Part shown: piece by piece, positions 56,591 to 64,000 of the stretch
Numbering within the stretch: position 1 is the stretch's first letter
Layout of the letters: each line of letters opens with the position of its first letter
NCBI RefSeq assembly: GCF_003985125.1
Contig: NZ_ML133566.1
Location: forward strand, 310,001-374,000
Reading direction: 5' to 3'
Length of the DNA stretch: 64,000 nt
From: Rhizobium phaseoli
Lineage (GTDB): Bacteria > Pseudomonadota > Alphaproteobacteria > Rhizobiales > Rhizobiaceae
Program-made: the position numbers and the translations under genes
Notes under the pieces: generated by a model
Told to the model about the DNA's origin: nothing
Database searches by the model: none
The model's input: the letters and a program-made list of their open reading frames with translations, nothing else

Positions 56591-57253
56591 TCACACTCGT
56601 CGCGCAATCGCATATCCGGCCTGCGGTTTGGCATCCGGTCCGCGCAGATAAAGGGGCTTTGGCTTTCCGGCATCGGCCGAGGCAGCAGCACCGAGGCGCG
56701 CCACCACCGAAATCGGAAACACGTTGGCATGGTCGCCGCCGGCGCCCGCCTTCAGCAGCGGCGTTGCCGAACCGGTGATCTCGCCGTCGAAGCCGGCGGC
56801 GAAAGCCTGCGCATCGGCGACGCTCGCCGCCCGCGGTGCATCGAGCGGCGAACCATCCGCGGCAAAGGACTGGAGGTAGATTTCGTCCCGCTTGGCGTCC
56901 ATTGCCGCAAGCACGGCGCGGCCGGGTGTCCTCTCCCGTTCGGCGGCCGCCATCACTTCGAGCGTGGTGACGCCGACGACGGGGATTTGCAGGGACAGGG
57001 CAAAGCCGCGGGCTGCGGCCACGCCGACGCGGATACCGGTAAAGGAGCCAGGGCCAACGGTGACGGCAAGGCGGTCGACCTCAGAAAGCGTCATATCGGC
57101 CTGACCGAGCGCACGGTCGACGATACCGATCAGATGTTCAGCATGCCCCTTGCCGATCATGTCCGATGCCTCCCCCAGCACCGTATTCCTGCCGCTGTCA
57201 TAAACGGCGGCAGAGCAATCTACACCTGCCGTGTCGAGCGCCAGAACGATCAT
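56591..57253 (-). CDS. tsaB: tRNA threonylcarbamoyladenosine synthesis protein TsaB
   Basis: A 220-aa ASKHA-fold partner of TsaD in t6A37 synthesis. MIVLALDTAGVDCSAAVY opens the first lobe; GPGSFTGIRVGVAAARGFAL near residue 68 is the family signature. Like other TsaB proteins it lacks the catalytic metal His pair of TsaD. ATG at 57253, followed by rimI. Confidence 0.94.
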   Translation of the reverse strand: MIVLALDTAGVDCSAAVYDSGRNTVLGEASDMIGKGHAEHLIGIVDRALGQADMTLSEVDRLAVTVGPGSFTGIRVGVAAARGFALSLQIPVVGVTTLEVMAAAERERTPGRAVLAAMDAKRDEIYLQSFAADGSPLDAPRAASVADAQAFAAGFDGEITGSATPLLKAGAGGDHANVFPISVVARLGAAASADAGKPKPLYLRGPDAKPQAGYAIARRV

Positions 57254-57341
57254 GCCATCAATTTCCGAATAAACTCTTGTCGCTAACCATAAATCCGTCC
57301 GGCCGAACGAGAGATGAACGGCCCGAACGAATTCGAGATTT

Positions 57342-57908
57342 TCAAGCGGCAATCACTTCCTGCACTTCGGGTACGAAATGGCGCAGCAGGTTCTGGACGC
57401 CGTGCTTCAGCGTCGCCGTCGAAGACGGGCAGCCGGAGCAGGAGCCCTTCATATTGAGATAGACCTTGCCGTCCTTGAAGCCGCGGAAGGTGATGTCGCC
57501 GCCGTCCTGGGCAACGGCCGGGCGCACGCGGGTCTCCAGAAGTTCCTTGATGGTCAGCACGATCGATTCGTCGCCTTCGTCAAAGAACTCGTCGCCGGCA
57601 TCGGCGTCTTCGGACAGAATCGAAGCGTCGCCCATGACCGGCTTGCCGGACATGAAATGCTCCATGATCGAGCCCAATATAGCCGGCTTAAGATGCTGCC
57701 ATTCAGCATTGTCCTTGGAGACGGAAATGAAATCATAGCCGAAATAGACCCCGGTGACGCCGGGTATTTCGAACAGCCGGGCGGCAAGCGGCGAGGCTTC
57801 GGCCTCCGCGGCGCTGCGGAATTCGGCGGTGCCGTTTTCCATGACCACCTTGCCCGGCAGGAACTTCTGGGTGGCGGGATTCGGCGTGGCTTCGGTCTGA
57901 ATGAACAT
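57342..57908 (-). CDS. NifU family Fe-S scaffold protein (Nfu1/NfuA type)
   Basis: A 188-aa iron-sulfur carrier. The N-terminal Nfu_N domain starts MFIQTEATPNPATQKFLPGK, and the C-terminal NifU domain holds the cluster motif CSGCPSS near residue 160 in MKGSCSGCPSSTATLKHGV. ATG at 57908; an ATG at 57920 is 4 codons upstream. It hands 4Fe-4S clusters to target enzymes; not part of nitrogenase genes here. 88 nt upstream of tsaB. Confidence 0.94.
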   Translation of the reverse strand: MFIQTEATPNPATQKFLPGKVVMENGTAEFRSAAEAEASPLAARLFEIPGVTGVYFGYDFISVSKDNAEWQHLKPAILGSIMEHFMSGKPVMGDASILSEDADAGDEFFDEGDESIVLTIKELLETRVRPAVAQDGGDITFRGFKDGKVYLNMKGSCSGCPSSTATLKHGVQNLLRHFVPEVQEVIAA

Positions 57909-58017
57909 CTGGCTCTCCATGCGGCAGGCCCGTGACCTCGGCCGTCTTTAGAATTCTTCAAAAGAAAATAGGCCCATTGCCTGATCTAATCAAGAGACTT
58001 GTACTCAAGAAATAGGC

Positions 58018-58509
58018 TCAGCAGAGCGCATCGATTTCCTCGTTCGTCAGCGTATCCGGCAGCACGGTGACTGGAATCGGGAACGCCGCCGCGCGTCCGG
58101 CGACCGACGAAACCAGCGGTCCCGGACCCTCCTTCGCCGAACCGGCGGCAAGAACCAGGATCGCCACGTCGCGGTCTTCCTCGATCACGGCGTTGATCTG
58201 CTCGGCCGCACTGCCTTCGCGGATGACGATCTCGGGCTCGATGCCGATCGTCTCGCGCACGATCTGGGCGATCTTGGCGACCGTTGCCTCGGCTTCCTCG
58301 CGCGCCTCGGCCCGCATGATCTCCTCAACGCCGAGCCATTGCTGGAAATCGCCGTTGGGGATCACATAGAGCAGCACCAGGCCGCCATTGGAATTCTTCG
58401 CGCGCCGGCCGGCATAATGAACGGCGCGCTGGCATTCGGGGGTCCCGTCGATCACCGCCATGAACTTGCGCCGGTGACCTTCGAGCCGTGAGAGTCGCTT
58501 CGATACCAT
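58018..58509 (-). CDS. Universal stress protein UspA family
   Basis: A 163-aa single-domain Usp protein: KFMAVIDGTPECQRAVHYAGRRAKNSNGGLVLLYV in pieces forms the first strand-helix, and VLAAGSAKEGPGPLVSSVAG near the C-terminus is a variant of the G-x2-G-x9-G(S/T) ATP-binding loop. Possibly ATP-binding and stress-induced. Alone, between nfu and trpS. Confidence 0.9.
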   Translation of the reverse strand: MVSKRLSRLEGHRRKFMAVIDGTPECQRAVHYAGRRAKNSNGGLVLLYVIPNGDFQQWLGVEEIMRAEAREEAEATVAKIAQIVRETIGIEPEIVIREGSAAEQINAVIEEDRDVAILVLAAGSAKEGPGPLVSSVAGRAAAFPIPVTVLPDTLTNEEIDALC

Positions 58510-58616
58510 GGGGCGGACTCTGACACCTGAAGCGGAAAAATTGCAAGCGCAGTTTTTGCCGCTTCTCCTTCCGAATAGATCCTCTTCCCCCGAAGGGTAA
58601 GCAGAGGAGATCTGCC

Positions 58617-59681
58617 TCAGTAAAGGAAGCCGATGATGTCGCGCAGCTGGTTCATCGTCACCTCGGCGCGGGCCCGGGCGCGTTCGCCACCCTTGCGCAG
58701 GATCGCATCGATGTGGCTGGTATCGTCCATCAGCCGGCGCATTTCGCCGGTGATCGGCGCCAGCACGTGGATGGCGAGATCGACCAGCGCCGGCTTGAAG
58801 ACGGAGAACTGCTGGCCGCCGAATTCGGCAAGCACTTCCGACTTCGACTTGTCGGCAAGCGCGGCATAGATCGCCACCAGATTGTCGGCTTCCGGCCGAC
58901 CCTGCAGACCGTCGATCTCGCTCGGCAAGCCGTCCGGATCGGTCTTGGCCTTGCGGATCTTCTTCGAGATCGCATCCTCGTCGTCCATCAGGTTGATGCG
59001 CGACAGGTCGGAAGGGTCCGATTTCGACATTTTCTTGGTGCCGTCGCGCAGCGACATGACGCGCGGCGCCGGTCCGCCGATCAGCGGCTCGACCATCGGG
59101 AAATAAGCATGCACCGGCTCGTCGCCGACGGTGATGTCGATGCCGTAGCCGGTCCTGGCGATATGCTGGGCATAATCGAGGTTGAACTTCATGGCGATGT
59201 CGCGGGCAAGCTCGAGATGCTGCTTCTGGTCCTCACCGACAGGCACATGCGTTGCACGGTAGACGAGAATGTCGGCGGCCATCAGGCTCGGATAGGCGTA
59301 GAGCCCGAGCGAGGCCTGCTCGCGGTCCTTGCCGGCCTTGTCCTTGAACTGCGTCATGCGGTTCATCCAGCCGATGCGGGCGACGCAGTTGAAGATCCAG
59401 GCGAGTTCGGCATGCTGCGGCACGGCCGACTGATTGAAGACGATATGTTTTTCCGGATCGATGCCGGCGGCGATGAAGGCGGCGGCGATAGAGCGCGTCT
59501 GGCTCGGCATATCCTCGTGCACCAGCTGAGCGGTGAGCGCATGCATGTCGACGACGCAGTAGATGCAGTCATTGCCCTCCTGCAGCGCCACGAAGCGGCG
59601 GATCGCGCCGAGATAATTGCCGAGATGCAGATTGCCGGTCGGCTGCACGCCGGAGAATACGAGTTTCTTGAATTCGCTCAT
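58617..59681 (-). CDS. trpS: Tryptophanyl-tRNA synthetase
   Basis: A 354-aa class I synthetase. HIGH-type motif in [12 protein letters not shown] near residue 16; KMSKS in [12 protein letters not shown] near residue 217; [16 protein letters not shown] before it. Length slightly above E. coli TrpS, normal for alphaproteobacteria. Downstream of murJ and glnD in the usual rhizobial order glnD-murJ-trpS-usp, here with two small genes inserted between murJ and trpS. Confidence 0.97.
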   Translation of the reverse strand: MSEFKKLVFSGVQPTGNLHLGNYLGAIRRFVALQEGNDCIYCVVDMHALTAQLVHEDMPSQTRSIAAAFIAAGIDPEKHIVFNQSAVPQHAELAWIFNCVARIGWMNRMTQFKDKAGKDREQASLGLYAYPSLMAADILVYRATHVPVGEDQKQHLELARDIAMKFNLDYAQHIARTGYGIDITVGDEPVHAYFPMVEPLIGGPAPRVMSLRDGTKKMSKSDPSDLSRINLMDDEDAISKKIRKAKTDPDGLPSEIDGLQGRPEADNLVAIYAALADKSKSEVLAEFGGQQFSVFKPALVDLAIHVLAPITGEMRRLMDDTSHIDAILRKGGERARARAEVTMNQLRDIIGFLY

Positions 59682-59777
59682 GTCGTCCTCAATAGGCTGG
59701 TGGAGGGCCCCAAGGCTTGTCGCCTGTGTTGCTAACGCCGCGGCTTATGCACGGGCAGCCGGTCGCAATCAAGGGGT

Positions 59778-60176
59778 TCAGTCTGCGGCATGCTGGATCA
59801 GATCGAAGCTGTTGCCGTAGGGATCGGCAAAGACCGCCACCGTGCCGTAGACCTCATGCCGCGGCGCTTCCAGAAAGCGCACGCCGGCTGCAACCATGGC
59901 GGCGTGATCGCGGGCGAAATCGTCGGTCTTCAGGAAGAAGCCGACCCGGCCGCCCGTCTGGTTCCCGATGGCCGCCCGCTGTACTTCGGTTGCCGCCTGC
60001 GCCAACAGAAACGCGGCGCCGTCCCCGCCTCTCGGCTTCACCACCACCCAGCGCTTGCCCTCCGGCTGCGGCTGGTCCTCAACGCAGTCGAACCCAAGCA
60101 CATCGCAATAAAAGGCCTTGGCGCGGTCGTAATCGTCGACGACGAGGGTGACGAGGAAAAGCGACTTGATCGTCAT
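59778..60176 (-). CDS. VOC family protein
   Basis: A 132-aa glyoxalase-like protein: LVTLVVDDYDRAKAFYCDVLGFD, then EDQPQPEGKRWVVVKP, FFLKTDDFARDH and the end ADPYGNSFDLIQ. The N-terminal metal His is replaced (LVTLVV), so the metal site may be incomplete, as in many antibiotic-resistance-like VOC proteins. Sits between trpS and the divergent M15-like gene. Confidence 0.88.
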   Translation of the reverse strand: MTIKSLFLVTLVVDDYDRAKAFYCDVLGFDCVEDQPQPEGKRWVVVKPRGGDGAAFLLAQAATEVQRAAIGNQTGGRVGFFLKTDDFARDHAAMVAAGVRFLEAPRHEVYGTVAVFADPYGNSFDLIQHAAD

Positions 60177-60363
60177 GCGACCTCCTGAGATTGGATGTTT
60201 TTTTCATTTCGAGGCAGATAATACCCCGATTTTAAGCCGAATTGATCAGAGCGTTTAGCCATAATTGAGTATAAAATTTCACAGAAAAGCTTTTATTGAA
60301 CTGAAAATCCTCGACCGAGCAGTGGCGGCCGGATGGCCGCCGTTCCAACCGCCCGGAGGGACC

Positions 60364-60792
60364 ATGCAGAACCTCGCTTTGCTGGCCATGGCAGGCCTTT
60401 TCGCCCTACAATCAGCAACCAGCGCTGTCGGTCAAGACAGCAAAAGGCCGGCCATTCATCTGCCGAAACACGAGGCGCGTCTCGCCTACACGGTCCAGAC
60501 CGTCAGTGTCCGTGCCGGGTGTTTTCCAACCCGCCTTCAGGCGATCCTGTCGCATATCGCCGCAAAAACCGGACGCCGTCCGATCATCACCTCCGGCCTG
60601 AGGCCGCATCCAAGCCGTCATGGCTCCCTGCACGGCAAATGCCTGGCGGCCGATTTCAGGATGCCGGGCCTGTCGGAGCGCACCATCATCGCCGCCGCCA
60701 GAAGCGCGCCGGGGATCGGCGGCATCGGCAGTTATTGCAACGGCATCATTCACGTCGACGTCGGGCCGCAGAGGCGATGGGTCGATTGTTAG
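60364..60792 (+). CDS. Small secreted M15/DUF882-like peptidase domain protein
   Basis: A 142-aa protein with an N-terminal signal peptide (MQNLALLAMAGLFALQS, cleavage after TSAVG). The rest matches the YcbK/VanY-like peptidase M15 fold: ITSGLRPH, then SLHGKCLAADFR (H-x6-D zinc pattern) and GSYCNGIIHVDVG with the last His. Zinc ligands H, D and H are all present, so a periplasmic peptidoglycan peptidase or binding role is plausible. ATG at 60364 after GGAGGGACC. Divergent from VOC, convergent with murJ. The AT-rich 60193-60363 probably holds its promoter. Confidence 0.75.
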   Translation: MQNLALLAMAGLFALQSATSAVGQDSKRPAIHLPKHEARLAYTVQTVSVRAGCFPTRLQAILSHIAAKTGRRPIITSGLRPHPSRHGSLHGKCLAADFRMPGLSERTIIAAARSAPGIGGIGSYCNGIIHVDVGPQRRWVDC

Positions 60793-60795
60793 AGC

Positions 60796-62376
60796 TTATG
60801 CATCTTCTGCCGCCGCCGGCTTGCGGTTCAGATTGCGGCGGATCATGCCGAGATTTGCCCCGCCGATCAGGAAGGCGGCGGCGAAATAGACCAGCATGGA
60901 AATCGCAATCAACAGCCCCAGCGTACCGATCTTGGTCAGAAGCGGTGCGCCCGAGGCAAGCCAGGGGGCAAAATACTGCTTGAGGAAGACGATCGCCGCG
61001 CCCATGACGGCGGCGGCGACGATCAGAAGGGCGGCGCGTTTTGCCAGCGCCCATTCCCATGTCAGATGGCCGCGGCGCAGAAGCGTGGTGAACAGCAGCA
61101 CCGTGCTGATCCAGCCGGCGGTGGCCTCGGCGACCGCGATACCGGGCGCGCCCATATAGGGGAAGAGCGTCAGCGCGGTGGCGCAGTTGGTCGCAACGGC
61201 GATCGCCGAGAAGCGCATCGGCGTCTTGGTGTCCTCGCGGGCATAGAAGCCGGGCTGCAGCGCCTTGATCAGAACGAAGGCCGGCAGGCCGATGCCGTAG
61301 ATCGCCAGGATTGAGCCGACGACGAGGGTATTTTCCTGATGGAAGGCGCCGCGCTCATAGAGCACGCGGATGATCTCGTCGGACAGGATCCAGAGCGCGA
61401 AGGCGGCGGGAATGGTGAGGAACAGCACGAATTCGATCGAGCGGTTCTGCAGGTTGCCGGCCTCGCGCAGGTGGCCGGCCTTCAAGGCGCGCGCCAGCTC
61501 CGGCAGCAGCACCACGCCGACGGCGACGCCGACGACGCCGAGCGGCAGCTGGTAGATGCGGTCGGCATATTGCAGCGCCGCGATCGCGCCGTCGCGGGAC
61601 GAGGCGATCGCTTGGCCGATCAGCTGGTTGATCTGGGTGATGCCGCCGGTGACCGCGGCCGGCACGGCCAGGATCAGCAGCCGCTTGACGTTGGGCGTCA
61701 TCTTCGGGAAGCGTAGGCCGATGCTCATGCCGGCCGCAAGGACGCCGATATAGACGACGGCAAGCTGCAGCAGGCCGGCGATCAGCACGCCCCAGGAGAG
61801 ATACCAGGCCGTCGCCAGCGGATCGGCGCCGGTATAGAGGGCATAGAACAGCGCCCCGATCATCACCACGTTGAGGAAGACGGGCGCGATGGCGGCGGCG
61901 AAGAAATGATGCAGCGAATTCAGCATGCCGCTCATCATCGCCGTCAGCGACATGCACATGAGATAGGGAAACATCACGGCCGCCATGCGGATCGTGATCG
62001 AGAACTTCTCGGGATCGTCGGCAAAGCCCGGCGCGATGACGAAGCGCACGAGCAGCGGCATGGCAAGCTCCATCACGATGGTGATGAGGAGCAGCACCGA
62101 AAACAACACGCCGAAGACTTCCTCCGAAAAGCGCTTGGCGCCATCCGTGCCGTTCGCCTCGATCTCCTTGGCAAAGAGCGGCACGAAGGCGGCGTTGAAG
62201 GCGCCTTCGGCAAACAGCCGGCGGAAGAGGTTCGGAAAACGGAAGGCCGCGTAGAAGACGTCGGCCATCGGCCCGGTGCCGAGTGCGGCCGCCATCAGCG
62301 TTTCGCGGGCGAAGCCGAAGATGCGGCTGCCGAGGGTGGCGCCGCCGACGGTCGCGAATTTCTTGACGAGGCTCAT
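60796..62376 (-). CDS. murJ: Lipid II flippase MurJ
   Basis: A 526-aa inner-membrane protein with about fourteen hydrophobic segments, which flips the peptidoglycan precursor lipid II to the periplasm. Conserved stretches: VGGATLGSRIFGFARETLMAAALG near residue 10, FRLPNLFRRLFAEGAFNAAFVPLF-like, and the Arg/Asp-lined AFFAREDTKTPMR-like region (YAREDTKTPMRFS) near residue 385. glnD lies 10 nt upstream, a stable rhizobial pair. Confidence 0.96.
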   Translation of the reverse strand: MSLVKKFATVGGATLGSRIFGFARETLMAAALGTGPMADVFYAAFRFPNLFRRLFAEGAFNAAFVPLFAKEIEANGTDGAKRFSEEVFGVLFSVLLLITIVMELAMPLLVRFVIAPGFADDPEKFSITIRMAAVMFPYLMCMSLTAMMSGMLNSLHHFFAAAIAPVFLNVVMIGALFYALYTGADPLATAWYLSWGVLIAGLLQLAVVYIGVLAAGMSIGLRFPKMTPNVKRLLILAVPAAVTGGITQINQLIGQAIASSRDGAIAALQYADRIYQLPLGVVGVAVGVVLLPELARALKAGHLREAGNLQNRSIEFVLFLTIPAAFALWILSDEIIRVLYERGAFHQENTLVVGSILAIYGIGLPAFVLIKALQPGFYAREDTKTPMRFSAIAVATNCATALTLFPYMGAPGIAVAEATAGWISTVLLFTTLLRRGHLTWEWALAKRAALLIVAAAVMGAAIVFLKQYFAPWLASGAPLLTKIGTLGLLIAISMLVYFAAAFLIGGANLGMIRRNLNRKPAAAEDA

Positions 62377-62386
62377 GCTTGATAGC

Positions 62387-64000
62387 TCATGCGGGGGAAT
62401 CGGCTTTCTTTTCGGCTGGGGGCGATGTCCGGGCGGTGGCGGCGGGCGCGATGATGCCGGAAGGCATGCGTTCGCGCAGTTCGTCCTCCTCTTCGGCCAT
62501 CACCGCCTTCATCCGGGCGGTGATGTTGGCGCGCTTGCTGTCGCCCGAGATTTTCTGGCCGACCAGGTCGGTGACGTAGAAGGTGTCGATTACCTTCTCG
62601 CCGAAAGTGGTGATGCGGGCCGACTGAATGTCGAGCGACAGATCGGAGAGCACGGCGGTGATCTCCGACAAGAGGCCAGGGCGGTCGAGGCACTCGACCT
62701 CGATGACGGTGAACTTGTTCGACAGGCTGTTGGTGATGTTGACCGAGGGCGGAATGACGAAGGCCTTGCTTTTCTTGCGGTTGCGCGTGCGTGTGGCGAT
62801 GACCTCGGGCAGGCGCTTGCGCCCCGACAGCACGTCCTCGATCATCCGCCCGATCGTGCCGGCGCGGCGCAGCTCGTCGGCGTCGTCGGCAAATTCCCGG
62901 CTGACATGGATCGTATCGAGCGCCCGCCCGTCCGAAGTCGTGAAGATCTGCGCGTCGACGATGTTGGCGCCGGCCGCCGCACACGCGCCGGCGATGACGG
63001 CAAGCAGCCGCGGATGGTCGGGCGACAGCACGGTGATCTCGGTGATGGCGTGGAAACTGTCGGTCCGCACCATGGTGGCGAGCGCCTGGCCCGCCTTGTC
63101 GGCCTGGCGGATGAAATGGGCGTGACGGATCTGGTCTTCCAGCGGCACGGAGAGCAGATAGGGCTGGTAGTGCAGCTTGGTATAGGTGTTGCGGTCCTTC
63201 TGGCTCCAGTCTGAGAGCGCGCCGCGCAGCGCCTCGGCGGCGGCGTTGGCCCGCTCCTTGCGCGAGACTTCCGAGAAACCGCCGGCCAAAAGCAGCTCGG
63301 TTTCATAATAGAGCGTCCGCAGAAGCTGGCCCTTCCAGCCGTTCCAGACGCCGGGGCCGACGGCGCGGATATCGCAGATCGTCAGGATCAGCAGCATCTT
63401 CAGCCGGTCGAGTGACTGCACCCGGTCGGCGAAATCGGTGATGGTCTTGCGGTCGGTGAGGTCGCGGGTCTGCGCCACCATCGACATGGTCAGATGTTCC
63501 TCGATCAGCCAGACGACGATTTCCGTCTGCTTCTGCGACAGGCCGAAACGGGCGCAGAGCTTGCGGGCGACGCGGGCGCCGGCGATCGAGTGATCCTCCA
63601 GCCGGCCCTTGGCGATATCGTGGAGAAGAACGGCGACGTAGAGCGCCTCGCGGTCCTCGATATTTGCGATCAGCTTGTTGGCGAGCGGGTGCAGATCCTC
63701 GGAGCGCGACTTGTCGATCTCCGAGAGAACGTCGACGGTGCGGATCAGATGTTCGTCGACCGTATAGTGATGATACATGTTGAACTGCATCATCGCGACG
63801 ATCTTGCCGAAATCGGGAATGAAACGGCCGAGCACGCCGGCCTCGTTCATGCGGCGCAGGATCAGCGCCGGGTCGCGTTTCGATGTCAGGATCGACATGA
63901 ACAGGCGGTTGGCTTCGTCGTTTTCCCTGAGCCGGTTATCGATCAGGGCAAGCGAACGGGTGACGCGCTTCAGCGCGTCGGGATGAAATTCCAGCCCATT
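62387..64000 (-). CDS. glnD: PII uridylyltransferase/uridylyl-removing enzyme GlnD (3' part, truncated by window end)
   Basis: The last 537 residues of GlnD; the reading frame is open to the window edge and the N-terminal nucleotidyltransferase domain lies outside. Visible are the HD domain (LHDIAKGR with [18 protein letters not shown] and [12 protein letters not shown]) and two C-terminal ACT domains ([29 protein letters not shown] and [19 protein letters not shown]). It uridylylates PII under nitrogen limitation and removes UMP when glutamine is high. Co-oriented with murJ, 10-nt gap. Confidence 0.96.
   Translation of the reverse strand, partial: NGLEFHPDALKRVTRSLALIDNRLRENDEANRLFMSILTSKRDPALILRRMNEAGVLGRFIPDFGKIVAMMQFNMYHHYTVDEHLIRTVDVLSEIDKSRSEDLHPLANKLIANIEDREALYVAVLLHDIAKGRLEDHSIAGARVARKLCARFGLSQKQTEIVVWLIEEHLTMSMVAQTRDLTDRKTITDFADRVQSLDRLKMLLILTICDIRAVGPGVWNGWKGQLLRTLYYETELLLAGGFSEVSRKERANAAAEALRGALSDWSQKDRNTYTKLHYQPYLLSVPLEDQIRHAHFIRQADKAGQALATMVRTDSFHAITEITVLSPDHPRLLAVIAGACAAAGANIVDAQIFTTSDGRALDTIHVSREFADDADELRRAGTIGRMIEDVLSGRKRLPEVIATRTRNRKKSKAFVIPPSVNITNSLSNKFTVIEVECLDRPGLLSEITAVLSDLSLDIQSARITTFGEKVIDTFYVTDLVGQKISGDSKRANITARMKAVMAEEEDELRERMPSGIIAPAATARTSPPAEKKADSPA

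Overview
The window is a chromosomal segment of a fast-growing Rhizobium (R. etli / R. leguminosarum type alphaproteobacterium). The evidence is high GC, the rpsT-dnaA pair, an lnt-praR-metK-trmB string, a Fur-family regulator of the rhizobial Mur type, hrcA-grpE, a ROSE-like leader before a small heat shock gene, and intergenic palindromes of the RIME type. I saw no rRNA, tRNA, insertion sequence, prophage or CRISPR array.

Layout. 1-3040 (+): rsmI, yraN, a cupin gene and gshB. 3215-5680 (+): a comM-like ATPase gene, a decayed copy of part of it, and an AT-richer orphan HEPN-like gene. 5677-10483: cysK, LysE and EamA exporters, an Lrp/AsnC regulator, an acetyltransferase and dut. 10574-19881: prfC, a GFA-type protein, a secreted S10-like peptidase, an MFS/FadR-type regulator pair with a 37-bp palindromic operator, a possible microprotein gene, a class II amidotransferase, coaBC and an SDR. 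20007-22559 (+): LysR regulator, MFS transporter and VOC protein.

22590-30209 (-) is the most interesting part. Five catabolic genes would normally be read as fragments of histidine and allantoin degradation. However, the HutH-like protein lacks the Ala-Ser-Gly triad that forms the MIO cofactor, and the HutU-like protein has Ala in place of the active-site Cys. Together with a DUF917 protein, a hydantoinase-like amidohydrolase and an M20 N-carbamoyl hydrolase, they match the five-step bacterial breakdown of ergothioneine: trimethylamine loss, hydration of thiourocanate, desulfurisation, ring opening, and release of glutamate.

30300-43740 is core: ubiB, ubiE, fpg, an enoyl-CoA hydratase, rpsT and dnaA. 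The 856-bp rpsT-dnaA gap holds seven GANTC sites and an internal terminator. It continues with a saccharopine dehydrogenase-like gene, the rph-VOC-rdgB-hemW operon and hrcA-grpE. 43783-46009 has a nucleoside hydrolase, and an Hsp20 gene with an RpoH-like promoter and a probable RNA thermometer followed by a DUF1150 gene. 46018-57908 (-) is a long colinear housekeeping series: nfu, tsaB, rimI, fur/mur, plsC, miaB, phoH, ybeY, corC-like, lnt, praR, metK, trmB. 58018-64000 has a universal stress protein, trpS, a VOC protein, a small M15-like secreted protein, murJ and the 3' part of glnD, which runs off the window.
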